A stretch of DNA of 64,000 nt from Vibrio breoganii (GCF_001677275.1 NZ_CP016178.1:1279834-1343833), one strand, 5' to 3'; counted from the first letter of the stretch, positions 44,009 to 53,502 are shown. Notes: generated by a model not told the origin, from the letters alone. Made by a program: numbers and translations.

Positions 44009-44039
44009 GCAATAGCCTCTCATGCTTCATACTACCAGC

Positions 44040-44657
44040 CTACTCCTCGTCATTGCCTACCACTTGCTTACCTGTGTCCATGAGTATATCGACAGGAGAC
44101 AGTATCACCCCTTTTACCGCTCCCTTGGAGGCTTCCCTTCCAAGGTCCTGACTCTTATCCAGCAGTTCATCTACACTGGCAATAACGACAGGAGCGTCTT
44201 TACGCAAAGCTTGCGACTCTGCTAAGACAGCAGGAATAGTCTGTTCACGATATTGCTTAGACTCGATTAATAACGGGGGAACGACGGTCTCTCTATACGC
44301 CTGAAGTTCTTTTTGAGTGCTGGGAATCACCGTTTCTCGATATAGAGTTAACTCTTTCTGTATCTGCGGTATTTTTTCATCAACAGACGCTAGTGTTTTA
44401 TTAGTGCTTTCAATAGCCTTAGTTGCTTGATCTGCAATTTTAACCATCTCAGGAAGCTGCTGATTCACTGCATCTGCGATTGCTAGCCAGTCATCTATCT
44501 TTAGCTTTCCAGATAACTCATCTAGTTGTGTGACCATCACAGGAAAGTGCTCAATAACCTGGTCGACTTTGTTGATGACAGAATATATGGAGTATCCTAG
44601 ATAAAATATTGATACTGCCAGCGTAGCCTGCACGCCTGTCGCTATTGCACTTTTCAT
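44040..44657 (-). CDS. Membrane-anchored coiled-coil protein with YRET repeats
   Basis: 205 residues. N-terminal helix GVQATLAVSIFYLGYSIYSV anchors it in the inner membrane. A long helical region follows, then three related segments LYRETVIPSTQKEL, AYRETVVPPLLIES and QYREQTIPAVLAES spaced about 15-17 residues. The C-terminus has GREASKGAVKGVILSPVDIL. No family recognised. It follows the ABC-2 permease genes by 35 bases on the same strand and may belong to that operon. Start supported by AAGGAACAG. Confidence 0.7.
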   Translation of the reverse strand: MKSAIATGVQATLAVSIFYLGYSIYSVINKVDQVIEHFPVMVTQLDELSGKLKIDDWLAIADAVNQQLPEMVKIADQATKAIESTNKTLASVDEKIPQIQKELTLYRETVIPSTQKELQAYRETVVPPLLIESKQYREQTIPAVLAESQALRKDAPVVIASVDELLDKSQDLGREASKGAVKGVILSPVDILMDTGKQVVGNDEE

Positions 44658-44692
44658 ACTGTTCCTTAGTTTAGAATGCGATGATCAAATAG

Positions 44693-45814
44693 TCAGTCAC
44701 TACACTGAGTGTGATTCTTCCTAATTCTAGCAAACACCACTAGTGCCCCCCATCCAATGACTTGTAGCAACAGTATGAAATACTGGGATACAACCTGAGA
44801 GAAGTCAGCGCCCATCTGATTAAGCTTCAAGAAACCTTGAATGGCAGGAGTACTTGGGAACAGGTTGGAAGCCCAAACCAAAGGCTGTGGAATCGACTCT
44901 AGTGGCCATATAAAGCCCGCGCTAAACACCAGTGGCATTGAGCTCATTAGCACCAACACCGTCACTAGTTCTCTGCGAGGTACTATCATTCCAAGAAACA
45001 GACCTATCATGCAGGCAGAGAGCAAAAATGGCGTACCAAACATGAAGAGTTCAAATGGATTGGCAAGGCGAGATACGGAGTAGTAATCAAAGCTCCAGCC
45101 AAAATAGTAAGCGCTCAATACATAGTAGAATCCTGTAAAGCAGACCACACGAGCCAACAATCGAGCCCATGACTCTCGCTTAGCTATGGTGGCCCCAACT
45201 ATGCCCACGCCCATTACCAATGTCTGCTGGAGTATCAATACAAACACCGCCGGCACAACATAGTTAATGTATCCGCCGGTGACATTGAAGGTGGGTTTCA
45301 TATTCACATCTATAGAGGCATGGTGTTTGGCCGCGCTCTCAATAGGCTCTCCCTCCATCACCAAACGCGCTACCTTTGCCTGCGCCGCTAAGGTGCCTCC
45401 AGCTCTAGCTAAGCCTTCAACTATGGTGCCGTAAACGAGAAAGTAAGACGCATCACCGGCAAAGGAGAGTGTGGGGCTTTTGCCCAACAGCAGGTCTCGA
45501 TAGAAGTGCTCAGGGATCACGAGAACGCCTCTTACGTCACCGTCTAAAAACTGCTGCTTAGCATGCTTTATGGTATGCGCTCTATCGACGATATGAATCT
45601 GAGAGGTGGCATCAACCATTCGCTCTAGATCGTAACTAACCTTGCTCTTGTCCAAGTTCACAACGGTAATATGTTGCTCATTGGGTGTTTGCTTAGCGTA
45701 CGGTAACGGATACAAGAAGGAATAGAAGACAACCCCTCCGAAGATAGTGAGTACTACCACAGGGTTGGTTAGAATCGCTCTTAACTCAAGCTTGAATATC
45801 TCACGCCAACTCAT
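44693..45814 (-). CDS. ABC-2 type permease, second copy
   Basis: 373 residues: N-terminal helix (VVLTIFGGVVFYSFLYPLPY), periplasmic domain (~40-165) including YDLERMVDATSQIHIVDRA, then five helices to the C-terminus. This is the YhhJ/YbhR layout. It overlaps the first permease gene by four bases (ATGA), so the two probably form a heterodimer. No ATPase gene is adjacent. Confidence 0.88.
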   Translation of the reverse strand: MSWREIFKLELRAILTNPVVVLTIFGGVVFYSFLYPLPYAKQTPNEQHITVVNLDKSKVSYDLERMVDATSQIHIVDRAHTIKHAKQQFLDGDVRGVLVIPEHFYRDLLLGKSPTLSFAGDASYFLVYGTIVEGLARAGGTLAAQAKVARLVMEGEPIESAAKHHASIDVNMKPTFNVTGGYINYVVPAVFVLILQQTLVMGVGIVGATIAKRESWARLLARVVCFTGFYYVLSAYYFGWSFDYYSVSRLANPFELFMFGTPFLLSACMIGLFLGMIVPRRELVTVLVLMSSMPLVFSAGFIWPLESIPQPLVWASNLFPSTPAIQGFLKLNQMGADFSQVVSQYFILLLQVIGWGALVVFARIRKNHTQCSD

Positions 45815-46950
45815 GCTTCAGCCTCTTGTATCTTCTTCGGTGCAAGCTTCATCAGTACAAAAATCAGTAGCAGATAGCCAAGCATAGGGACCAGATAATG
45901 GAGTGTTTGCATACTTGACGCGCCGTAGGAAACTTGGCTTATTTGAGCCTCTATGTAGTGGCTTATGGGTAACAAGCTGCGCCAGAATTGAGCCAGAGTA
46001 GTCATATCCGTTACCGGAAATGTAATGCCCATAAATGCAAAACCGGGGGCGGTAAATGCACCAGCAAAGCTCAATGCTCTAGCCGCATCATAGGTAATAA
46101 AGAAAAACACACAACCCACAAGCATACAGGCAATCACGGTGGCCAGTTGCGCGGCAATCAATACCATGTAGCCCCCTTGCATTGGCCAGTCTAGCCATGC
46201 ATAAAACCACAACAGATAACCCACACCCAATGCTAAATACAGCGGTATGTAGCAAGATAAAGTCTTTGCCATACAGGCAAGAACCCCTTGCTCGGGCCAC
46301 TGCTGTAATAGCCCTTCTCGCTTATGCATCGCCAAGGTCAAAATGGTGCCAACCACAATGACAATCTGCCAGATGGCAGGAATGATCGCTGAAACCAAAA
46401 ACTGCGCGTAGTTGCTATTGAGGTTAAACAATGGGGTGATCTGCGTGCGCACGTTGACCGCTTTCCCCAATGCGCTCTTGACGGTAGCGCCTCCTGCTGA
46501 CAGGTTCTTTAGGGTCTCTATTTGCGCATCAAAGGTGCCTGCCGAGCGTAGCACAGCCGAATTTACCAACTTACCCACCAAGATGTACTGACTGTTGTAA
46601 AACACACTGACTTGCGGAGGATTTGAAAGGTAAATATCGCGGTCAAAGTCACGAGGGATAACCACATAGGCGTAGATATCGCTGCCGCTTAACGCCTTTT
46701 TAGCCTCGTACTCACTTTGAAAGTGAGTACTAACCTTCAAGGTATCACTGGCATCTAGGTAGCGAACTAACTGCTGTGAAATCAAGCTTTGCTGATGGTC
46801 AACAATAGCAATCGGCAGTGAGCGCGCTATGCCCTGCGAGAATATCCACCACACACTAATGGCCACCAGCACCGGCACCCATGTGATGGAGGCGAATAGC
46901 CATTTATCTCGGCGCAGGCGCTGCCACTCAGTGGCAATAAAACCAAGCAT
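45811..46950 (-). CDS. ABC-2 type permease, first copy
   Basis: 379 residues, organised as its neighbour: helix LFASITWVPVLVAISVWWIF, periplasmic domain (~35-175), then five to six helices (FLVSAIIPAIWQIVIVVGTI onward). It has YbhS/YhhJ similarity in layout. It starts five bases after the MFP stop, consistent with a single operon tolC-MFP-permease-permease. Confidence 0.88.
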   Translation of the reverse strand: MLGFIATEWQRLRRDKWLFASITWVPVLVAISVWWIFSQGIARSLPIAIVDHQQSLISQQLVRYLDASDTLKVSTHFQSEYEAKKALSGSDIYAYVVIPRDFDRDIYLSNPPQVSVFYNSQYILVGKLVNSAVLRSAGTFDAQIETLKNLSAGGATVKSALGKAVNVRTQITPLFNLNSNYAQFLVSAIIPAIWQIVIVVGTILTLAMHKREGLLQQWPEQGVLACMAKTLSCYIPLYLALGVGYLLWFYAWLDWPMQGGYMVLIAAQLATVIACMLVGCVFFFITYDAARALSFAGAFTAPGFAFMGITFPVTDMTTLAQFWRSLLPISHYIEAQISQVSYGASSMQTLHYLVPMLGYLLLIFVLMKLAPKKIQEAEA

Positions 46951-46955
46951 GGGGA

Positions 46956-47936
46956 TTACTCAGTCTCGTCTAGCGTTAACACAACACTCATGCCAATGCG
47001 AAACTGCTCTGGCTCTTCAACTGGGCGAGCTTCCACTTCAAAGGTGCGCAAGTCAAATCCTTGGCTACTGTCTGTAGCTCTCCAGGTTGCAAAGTCGCCC
47101 ATGACGGAAATGTGCGCAATGCGAAAGCGAACGTCTTTATTCAGTGCTGGTACAAAGGCGCTGATTTCAGTTCCCTTTTCAAAATGCTGTAACAGGTCTT
47201 CGCGGACATTGAATACCGCCCATGAATCCTGCGTATCAACGACGGTTACTACAGGGAAGCCTTGCGGTGCAAGTTCGCCGCTGTGAAGCAATACCTGAGA
47301 TACCTCGCCATCAAACCAGCTCTCAATTTTTGTATCCGCAACGTATGCTTCTACTTCCGCAACCGCACCTGCAGCCATACGTTCCTTCTCACTGGCGGCT
47401 TTCTTGGTCTCAGTGCGCGCGCCCTCTTGTGCTAAAAGGTACATTTGGTAAGCCGCATTCTGGGTATATTTTGCCGCCTGCCATTGGGTAAAGGTCTCAT
47501 CACGTTTTTGCTCTGCCACTACCCCATCTTGATAAAGGTTATCCACTCGGCGATAGGTCTTTTCCATTAACTCTGCAGCAGCCTTCGCTTTGCGCCACTG
47601 GTCACGTGCAGCCGCGATTTGTTGAACTCTCGCTCCATTTTCCGCTTCTTGTGCCAACGCGCCCGCAGCTTCTTGTCCGGCTTTTGCCTGCTCTAACTTA
47701 GCCTCAATTTCAGGACTATAGATGGTAAAGATAAGGTCGCCTTTCTTGATGTTATCGCCACTTTTTACGTTGATGGTGTCGATGCGTCCAGGCACTTTAG
47801 AAGAGATACTGTATTGCTGTGCGGTCATTTGACCCTGAATGCGGATTGGCTCAGGCTTATAGGCCTCGTAAAAGCCATAACCGACAAGGCCTGCAAGGGC
47901 AATCGCAACCACTGCGATTGGTTTCTTAGTTGACAT
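46956..47936 (-). CDS. HlyD-type membrane fusion protein of the ABC-2 exporter
   Basis: 326 residues from the ATG at 47936, which is preceded by AAGGAGAA. N-terminal anchor IAVVAIALAGLVGYGFYEAY, lipoyl halves (SSKVPGRIDTINVKSGDNIKKGDLIFTIYS and the complementary C-terminal half), a coiled-coil hairpin (~75-200), and a beta-barrel domain. It resembles YbhG/YhiI. Its start overlaps the end of the tolC-like gene by 11 bases. Confidence 0.9.
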   Translation of the reverse strand: MSTKKPIAVVAIALAGLVGYGFYEAYKPEPIRIQGQMTAQQYSISSKVPGRIDTINVKSGDNIKKGDLIFTIYSPEIEAKLEQAKAGQEAAGALAQEAENGARVQQIAAARDQWRKAKAAAELMEKTYRRVDNLYQDGVVAEQKRDETFTQWQAAKYTQNAAYQMYLLAQEGARTETKKAASEKERMAAGAVAEVEAYVADTKIESWFDGEVSQVLLHSGELAPQGFPVVTVVDTQDSWAVFNVREDLLQHFEKGTEISAFVPALNKDVRFRIAHISVMGDFATWRATDSSQGFDLRTFEVEARPVEEPEQFRIGMSVVLTLDETE

Positions 47937-49350
47937 TGTTTTCTCCTTGATTGCCCGCTGTGCTTGAGGATGAGGCTGTAATCGAACGACTTTCATATTG
48001 ATCAAAGGTGTTCATCTTGCCACTGAGCGCAAGAAGTTTATTCAGTGAAATAAGGTAATTAAAACGAGCCACATGCTGCTGGGTTTGAATGCTGGCTAAA
48101 TAGAGTTCAGCATCAACTACATCCAATGAATTTGATAACCCCTGACTAAACATCTTTCTACGTAAACGAAGATTTTCTTCAGCGAGATCAATGCTGGTCT
48201 CTAAACCCTGTACTTCTTCCAACGACTGCTCAGCTTCCAAATAAGTCTTTTGCACCAATACCGATAAGTCTTGCTTAGCTTGGGCTCGCAGATGAGAAAC
48301 TTGCAACACGGCGCTGTGGGCCGCTTCAAGCTGACCAGAACGACCACTGTTTTCTAACAGTGGAATACTCACACCAACCCCAACGAACCAATCAGGGGTT
48401 AGCTGAGCCGCTAAAGAATCATCCTCATACAAGCTGTAATCACCATACAAATACACATCAGGGTAGTACTTCCCTTTTTGTACATCGGTAAGCCCTTTCG
48501 CTTGTTTTTCTTTGGCATCTAAAATAGACAAACCGGGATAACTCGCCAACGTTTCGTTGGTAAAGGCGCTTAATGGTGGCAAGTTATTATTCACAAATAG
48601 TTCACTGCTAGGGTTGACCGTTTCTGATTGATTCAAGATTTGAGTCAGTGCACTCACAGCAATTTGTAAGTCTCTCTCAGATTTTTTGCGATCGACTTGC
48701 GCTTTCGCTAACGAGGCATCAGCTTGCAGTTTCTCAACACGAGCTATCTGCCCTTGTTGCTGCAGTTTTTCAGCAAATTCCGCATGTTGCTCTAAGCCTT
48801 TTTCAACCGATTGATAGGTTTGCACCACTTGTCTAGAGAGCACCACACCAAAATAGTACTTTGCTAGGTCCTCATATCGCGCTTGACGCTCCATTTCTAA
48901 CTGAGCGCGCGCTTCATCGGTTTGAGCTTCAGCAATCGATTGAGCTGAAATGATCTTCCCGCCGGTAAAGATTGGCCACACCGCTCTTATTGATGAGGTA
49001 AACACATCTTTTTCAGCAATGGTTGAATAAGAGTTGGCAAGAAAAGGAATAGAAATAGGCGGCAATGCCGCGGGAGTGGTAATGCTATCGGCTAACTGCT
49101 CACCGCTTAAGGTGACATCATCATCAAGGCGAGTGTAATTTGCACTCAAGGTAACCGATGGGAGGTTCAGACTTTTCTTAGCACTTTGTAAGTTCTGGTA
49201 GCGATCGACATTCGCCTGCCCTGCCGCTAACGAATTATTTTGCTTTTGCACCACTTGCCAAGCTTGAGAAAAAGATAACTCTTGAGCATATATAGGCAGT
49301 GCAACACTACAGGCTAATACCGTGACAATACGTTTAAATTTCAACTTCAC
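47926..49350 (-). CDS. TolC-family outer-membrane efflux protein
   Basis: 474 residues with signal peptide ending LPIYAQ, two OEP repeats (~25-215 and ~245-450) made of long helical hairpins and short beta-strands, including DDDVTLSGEQ and YLYGDYSLYEDDSLA. It forms the trimeric outer-membrane exit duct of the exporter. First gene of the operon; a 24-bp palindrome lies about 28 bases upstream of its start. Confidence 0.9.
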   Translation of the reverse strand: MKLKFKRIVTVLACSVALPIYAQELSFSQAWQVVQKQNNSLAAGQANVDRYQNLQSAKKSLNLPSVTLSANYTRLDDDVTLSGEQLADSITTPAALPPISIPFLANSYSTIAEKDVFTSSIRAVWPIFTGGKIISAQSIAEAQTDEARAQLEMERQARYEDLAKYYFGVVLSRQVVQTYQSVEKGLEQHAEFAEKLQQQGQIARVEKLQADASLAKAQVDRKKSERDLQIAVSALTQILNQSETVNPSSELFVNNNLPPLSAFTNETLASYPGLSILDAKEKQAKGLTDVQKGKYYPDVYLYGDYSLYEDDSLAAQLTPDWFVGVGVSIPLLENSGRSGQLEAAHSAVLQVSHLRAQAKQDLSVLVQKTYLEAEQSLEEVQGLETSIDLAEENLRLRRKMFSQGLSNSLDVVDAELYLASIQTQQHVARFNYLISLNKLLALSGKMNTFDQYESRSITASSSSTAGNQGENNVN

Positions 49351-49377
49351 ACTCTTCCTTGTGGTGTTTACACCTCA

Positions 49378-49401
49378 AAATTAGAGCATATACTCTAATT
49401 T
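49378..49401. promoter_or_regulatory. Palindromic operator candidate before the export operon
   Basis: Perfect nine-base arms AAATTAGAG (49378-49386) and CTCTAATTT (49393-49401) around a six-base spacer. Size and AT-rich arms fit TetR or MarR-type binding sites. No such regulator gene is in the window next to it. Confidence 0.6.
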
Positions 49402-49566
49402 ATCTCAGGTATTAAAACAACGAGCCATACAGATATCTGATAAGTGTAGTTGGTTATTACACAATCTTGCGTCAACAAAAAGCGAAAATGTATATTTTTC
49501 ATGCAATTATACAATTATAGATATCAATGCTGTGACCACTATACGCTCCTCATTCGCAATCCGATC

Positions 49567-50295
49567 TTAAAAGTTAAAGTAGAATCCGACCTCCGTATAA
49601 CTAGAATCTTGCACAGGTCGTCCTGGACGCACTCGGTACTCACCCTTTGTGTATCTCACATATGGTGTAACGTAGGGAAGATTCAGTGTCACAGATACAT
49701 CCATGCTATCCCTCAAGCTCTCATCATAGGGATGATCGCCTAATAACAGGTCAAAGTTATAGCTCGCTCCAAGGCTCAACCACTCTACAGGCGTATAGTC
49801 CACCGCTAATGTGTTGTTCCATTCTGTCTGCTGACTCAGTTCATAAGCGAGCGAACTATCGTCAACGAAGGCCGGCAGGTCTATATTGTGGCTAGGGTTA
49901 CGGTACTGAAGCGAGGTATCTAGATAGGCAAACACGCTGTTACTTAGTGCTTTGCCCGCCAAGAATCCAACATCGTAGATATGCGTTTGATATTCAAGCT
50001 CACTTCCGTCTGATGCCTGCGCTGTTAATTCATCGCCAAAGCCATAGCGGACGTAGGTCTCGAGATACCATGTATCTATAATTGTTGAGTAAGAAGCGCC
50101 AACCTCAAGGTATCTGTCTGTATCAATATCAACAGAGGCAGAAAAGTGCTCTGTAAAATCATAACCAATACCGGCAACGCCCAAATACTCGCCATCATAT
50201 TGAGACGCTTGCAGATTCACGCTGACATCCTCAAGTGCAGCCAATGCATTTGAGGAAAAAAGCATACAGATAACCATTGACCAAAAAGACTTCAT
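49567..50295 (-). CDS. Predicted outer-membrane beta-barrel protein
   Basis: 242 residues. Signal peptide MKSFWSMVICMLFSSNALA, then amphipathic beta-strands with aromatic ends (YLGVAGIGYDFTEHFSASVDI, YLEVGASYSTIIDTWYLET, VFAYLDTSLQYRNPS, VTPYVRYTKGEYRV), and a C-terminal strand ending GFYFNF with terminal Phe, the outer-membrane insertion signal. Probably a ten- to twelve-stranded barrel. No family recognised. RBS GGAG supports the start. Downstream no clear terminator is seen. Confidence 0.7.
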   Translation of the reverse strand: MKSFWSMVICMLFSSNALAALEDVSVNLQASQYDGEYLGVAGIGYDFTEHFSASVDIDTDRYLEVGASYSTIIDTWYLETYVRYGFGDELTAQASDGSELEYQTHIYDVGFLAGKALSNSVFAYLDTSLQYRNPSHNIDLPAFVDDSSLAYELSQQTEWNNTLAVDYTPVEWLSLGASYNFDLLLGDHPYDESLRDSMDVSVTLNLPYVTPYVRYTKGEYRVRPGRPVQDSSYTEVGFYFNF

Positions 50296-50321
50296 TCAAA
50301 CTCCATCAACAAGATACAAAA

Positions 50322-50353
50322 AAGGCTCTGCAGATAACCATCTTTAGAGCCTT
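50322..50353 (-). terminator. Rho-independent terminator of the lipoprotein gene
   Basis: Minus-strand AAGGCTCT and AGAGCCTT arms (50346-50353 and 50322-50329) are followed by a TTTTTT run, 20 bases past the lipoprotein stop. Confidence 0.8.
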
Positions 50354-50373
50354 CCTAAGCTAGAATTAGACCA

Positions 50374-51027
50374 TTAACCGCTAATGCGATGTGCCTGTAT
50401 TTTTTGCTTTACTCGTTGAGCCTTGCGCTTCAGTTGCTGTTTATCAATGGCGCTCATGTCTTGTAGACGCTCACCATCAACTTTGATCGGCTTGCCATTG
50501 ATGATCACATAGTCATTGCCTGCATCACCCTCGACGTAATACGCATTGTGGCCATCAAGCTTCACAATCTCTGCAATCACTTTGGTTTCACGAATGTTGT
50601 CGGGATCCGTGATCGTAATGGTGCCGGTACCGTCTGGTTTCATCTCGACTTCAGCAACGGGAACGCCATTGTTGGATATCGTGTAGATCTTCGTCCCGTC
50701 ACCCTCAGTTCTCGCTAGCTCACCTTTCCACTGCAACGTAGGGTTCTCTTTTGGCACATCGTTTTCAAAGCTGCCGTCATTTATTGCAATGGCGTCTTTT
50801 GCTGCTTGAACCGCTTCTTTTACTTCATCAATTTTTTCAGTATCGCGAATTGGGTTTTCCGCAGGTGGCACTGGTGCATCATTGCCGTACTCAGGATCAT
50901 ATCCATATGCTTCAACCACATCCTGTACCTTCTCTTTAGCCTGTTCAGCACGCGTTGGCTCTGAAGAAGAACATCCGGTAATCACGGCCACAGAGAATAA
51001 AGCAACTAGAGTTAAAGACTTTTTCAT
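50374..51027 (-). CDS. Lipoprotein, unknown function
   Basis: 217 residues from the ATG at 51027: signal and lipobox MKKSLTLVALFSVAVITGC with cysteine at about 19. The mature part starts acidic and alanine-rich (EPTRAEQAKEKVQDVVEAYG), has a proline-rich linker, then a beta-rich region (TISNNGVPVAEVEMKPDGTG, NAYYVEGDAGNDYVIINGKP) and a basic C-terminal helix (DKQQLKRKAQRVKQKIQ). The charged helix may interact with nucleic acid or membrane lipids, but this is guesswork. Ends with a good terminator. Confidence 0.7.
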   Translation of the reverse strand: MKKSLTLVALFSVAVITGCSSSEPTRAEQAKEKVQDVVEAYGYDPEYGNDAPVPPAENPIRDTEKIDEVKEAVQAAKDAIAINDGSFENDVPKENPTLQWKGELARTEGDGTKIYTISNNGVPVAEVEMKPDGTGTITITDPDNIRETKVIAEIVKLDGHNAYYVEGDAGNDYVIINGKPIKVDGERLQDMSAIDKQQLKRKAQRVKQKIQAHRISG

Positions 51028-51232
51028 ATTTATTTCCAAATAGTGTATCGACTTGATGACGCTATTTTGCACAATTCGTGAGTTCATAAAAATAAGGCAA
51101 AGTACAAACCTGAAATTTCTAATATAAATATCTAGATCGATATCATGCTATTTCTCTCTCTGACAAAGGAAGAATAGTTTTTACGCTCGAGACTCTGCTA
51201 AAGTGAGCTTAACTAAACGAATGGAATAAAAA

Positions 51233-52168
51233 ATGAAGATAGGAATCATTGGCTTAGGTGATATTGCACAGAAGGCATACCTTCCTCATGTTACCCAACT
51301 ACCCAACGTAGAGTGGATACTCTGTACTCGCTCACAGCCTGTGTTGGACGAACTGTGCCAACAATATCGAATCAAGCAATCGTGCAATGATTATCAACAA
51401 TTGCTCGCACTTAGAGTTGATGCGGTAATGATTCATGCGGCAACTTCCGCGCACGCTGCAATAGCAAAGTTCTTTCTTGAGCGCGGAATACCGACGTTTG
51501 TCGATAAGCCTTTAGCAGACAATATTGCCGATGTTGAGATGCTTTATGAAACTGCGCAGAAGCACAATGTGCCTTTGTATGTGGGCTTTAACCGTCGACA
51601 CATCCCTCTCTATAACCAATACATTCCTGAGCTTAACAGGCACGATGTAGGGGAGCTTAGGTCACTGCATTGGGGAAAAAACCGATACGATCTTACTGGG
51701 GATATTCGCACCTTCATCTTTGATGATTTTATTCACCCGCTTGATAGCGTAAACCTCAATGCTCAGTCTACTCTCGATGACCTGCATATTACTCATCAGA
51801 TGGAAGGCAATAAGCTCGCACGTATTGATGTGCAGTGGCAGGTTGGCGACACTTTGCTACGTGCCAGCATGAACCGACAATTTGGCATCACCCGAGAGAG
51901 AGTAAGTGCCTGCTATCAGAATAAAGCATACGAATTCGACTCTTTCGTTTCAGGAAAATGCTGGAAAGAAAATCAAGAAACGAATGTGAGCCTTAAAGAC
52001 TGGACGCCGATGCTCGAAAGTAAAGGCTTCCATCATATGATGACCCACTGGTTAGAGGTGGTGAACTCAGGGCATCTAGACGCCACTATTGTTGAGCGAA
52101 ATATCGCATCACACCGCCTTGCAGACGCGCTATGTGAACACATAACACAACAAGTATCACGCAAATAA
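51233..52168 (+). CDS. Gfo/Idh/MocA-family oxidoreductase
   Basis: 311 residues. NAD(P)-binding Rossmann domain with GIIGLGDIAQKAYLPH at the start and VDKPLADNIADVEML (catalytic lysine motif EKP/DKP), then the C-terminal alpha/beta domain with YVGFNRRHIPLYN. Close in form to YceM/MviM-type Vibrio proteins. The substrate is probably a sugar or inositol derivative but cannot be read from the sequence. It is followed by the GGDEF gene 12 bases downstream, so likely co-transcribed. Confidence 0.88.
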   Translation: MKIGIIGLGDIAQKAYLPHVTQLPNVEWILCTRSQPVLDELCQQYRIKQSCNDYQQLLALRVDAVMIHAATSAHAAIAKFFLERGIPTFVDKPLADNIADVEMLYETAQKHNVPLYVGFNRRHIPLYNQYIPELNRHDVGELRSLHWGKNRYDLTGDIRTFIFDDFIHPLDSVNLNAQSTLDDLHITHQMEGNKLARIDVQWQVGDTLLRASMNRQFGITRERVSACYQNKAYEFDSFVSGKCWKENQETNVSLKDWTPMLESKGFHHMMTHWLEVVNSGHLDATIVERNIASHRLADALCEHITQQVSRK

Positions 52169-52180
52169 AGGATTATAGCC

Positions 52181-53455
52181 GTGACCATAAAAAACAAACT
52201 TAAGCTGCTATTAGGGACTTTGTTCTTTTTCTCAATAGCCAATATCGGCTTCATTTACTTTCTTGAATCCCGCAGCGAAAACAAACTGCAATGGGTTATC
52301 CATACCAATGAAGTTATGCAAACCTCAGGGGATTTACTCAATGCTATTTCTGATGCAGAAACTGGACAAAGAGGCTATCTACTCACAGGGCAAAGCTATT
52401 ATCTGGAGCCCTATTTTCGTTCTCGAGATGAGATCAAATCCATCTGGGGTGACTTAAAAAGCCTCACATCGGACAATCCACAGCAGCAAGAATTGCTTGA
52501 CGAGTTGGTTGAGGATATCGACAGCAAGCTTGAAGAGTTGGCGTTCAGCATTAGCCTCTACAATGAGCAACCTGCTGAAGCGATAGAGATGGTGCGTACC
52601 AATGTAGGCAAAAAGTACATGGATAACATTCGCCGCAATCTGTCTTCATTTAATGCCGAAGAAAAGCGATTGCTAGAAGAGCGCAAAGGGGACTATCGAG
52701 AAGCGCGTGCTTACATCACTATGATGATAGTGATAGAGACCATTGTGATGCTGTTTTTGGCCTTTTTTACTGTAGTGACGGTTAACCGCACTCTGTTTAA
52801 TCCACTGACCAAGCTGATGGATGCAACACAAAAAGTAGAGCAAGGGAAAAGGCAAGATGTGGTGGATTACCTTCCTCGAGATGAGATTGGGTATCTCATG
52901 GGACGCTTCTACAAAATGAGCGAAAGTATCCACCAGCGCCACTCCGACCTTCACACCAAGGCGCATACCGACGAACTAACAGGCGTCTATAATCGGATAA
53001 CCTTGTACTCTGATATTGAAGAGGCGATTGCGTATAGCCAACTAGACGAGAAGGTTGTAGCGCTGTGCTTCATCGATATGGATGGATTTAAGGACATTAA
53101 TGACCAGCTTGGGCATGAATATGGAGACATACTATTGCAAACTGTCGCGCAGCGACTCAAAGAAACCGTGCGCAGTTCAGATCGCGTTTATCGCTATGGC
53201 GGTGATGAGTTTGTGGTACTGCTACCCATGGTTCGATACCAAGAAGATGTCTCACAAATTGTCAGTAACTTGGTTGATAGTATTCGTAAGCCTATTTCAC
53301 ATAAGGGACAACACATTGACGTTCGCTTCAGTATTGGGGTTTCTGTCGCGCCTGCAGATACGTCAGATCCTTCGGTGCTAGTGGATAATGCAGATAAGGC
53401 TATGTACCGTTCCAAGCAAGCGAAACAAGGCAAAGTCGAGCTGTATAGCGCCTAA
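52181..53455 (+). CDS. Diguanylate cyclase with CHASE3-like periplasmic domain
   Basis: 424 residues. N-terminal helix LKLLLGTLFFFSIANIGFIYFL, periplasmic CHASE3-like helical domain (ISDAETGQRGYLLTGQSYYL), second helix MMIVIETIVMLFLAFFTVV, HAMP (~205-255), and GGDEF domain. The active GGDEF sequence is near residue 340, preceded by an inhibitory RxxD site (RSSD) exactly five residues earlier, so product feedback is expected. It makes c-di-GMP in response to an extracytoplasmic cue, promoting biofilm-type behaviour. Confidence 0.93.
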   Translation: MTIKNKLKLLLGTLFFFSIANIGFIYFLESRSENKLQWVIHTNEVMQTSGDLLNAISDAETGQRGYLLTGQSYYLEPYFRSRDEIKSIWGDLKSLTSDNPQQQELLDELVEDIDSKLEELAFSISLYNEQPAEAIEMVRTNVGKKYMDNIRRNLSSFNAEEKRLLEERKGDYREARAYITMMIVIETIVMLFLAFFTVVTVNRTLFNPLTKLMDATQKVEQGKRQDVVDYLPRDEIGYLMGRFYKMSESIHQRHSDLHTKAHTDELTGVYNRITLYSDIEEAIAYSQLDEKVVALCFIDMDGFKDINDQLGHEYGDILLQTVAQRLKETVRSSDRVYRYGGDEFVVLLPMVRYQEDVSQIVSNLVDSIRKPISHKGQHIDVRFSIGVSVAPADTSDPSVLVDNADKAMYRSKQAKQGKVELYSA

Positions 53456-53476
53456 CTCTCTTTCTATATCATCGTC

Positions 53477-53502
53477 AAAGGCCAGCTCAGCTGGCCTTTT
53501 TT
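53477..53502 (+). terminator. Rho-independent terminator
   Basis: AAAGGCCAGCT and AGCTGGCCTTT arms (53477-53487, 53489-53499) with a trailing TTTTTT. It lies 21 bases past the GGDEF gene stop and ends the Gfo/Idh-GGDEF unit. Confidence 0.9.
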
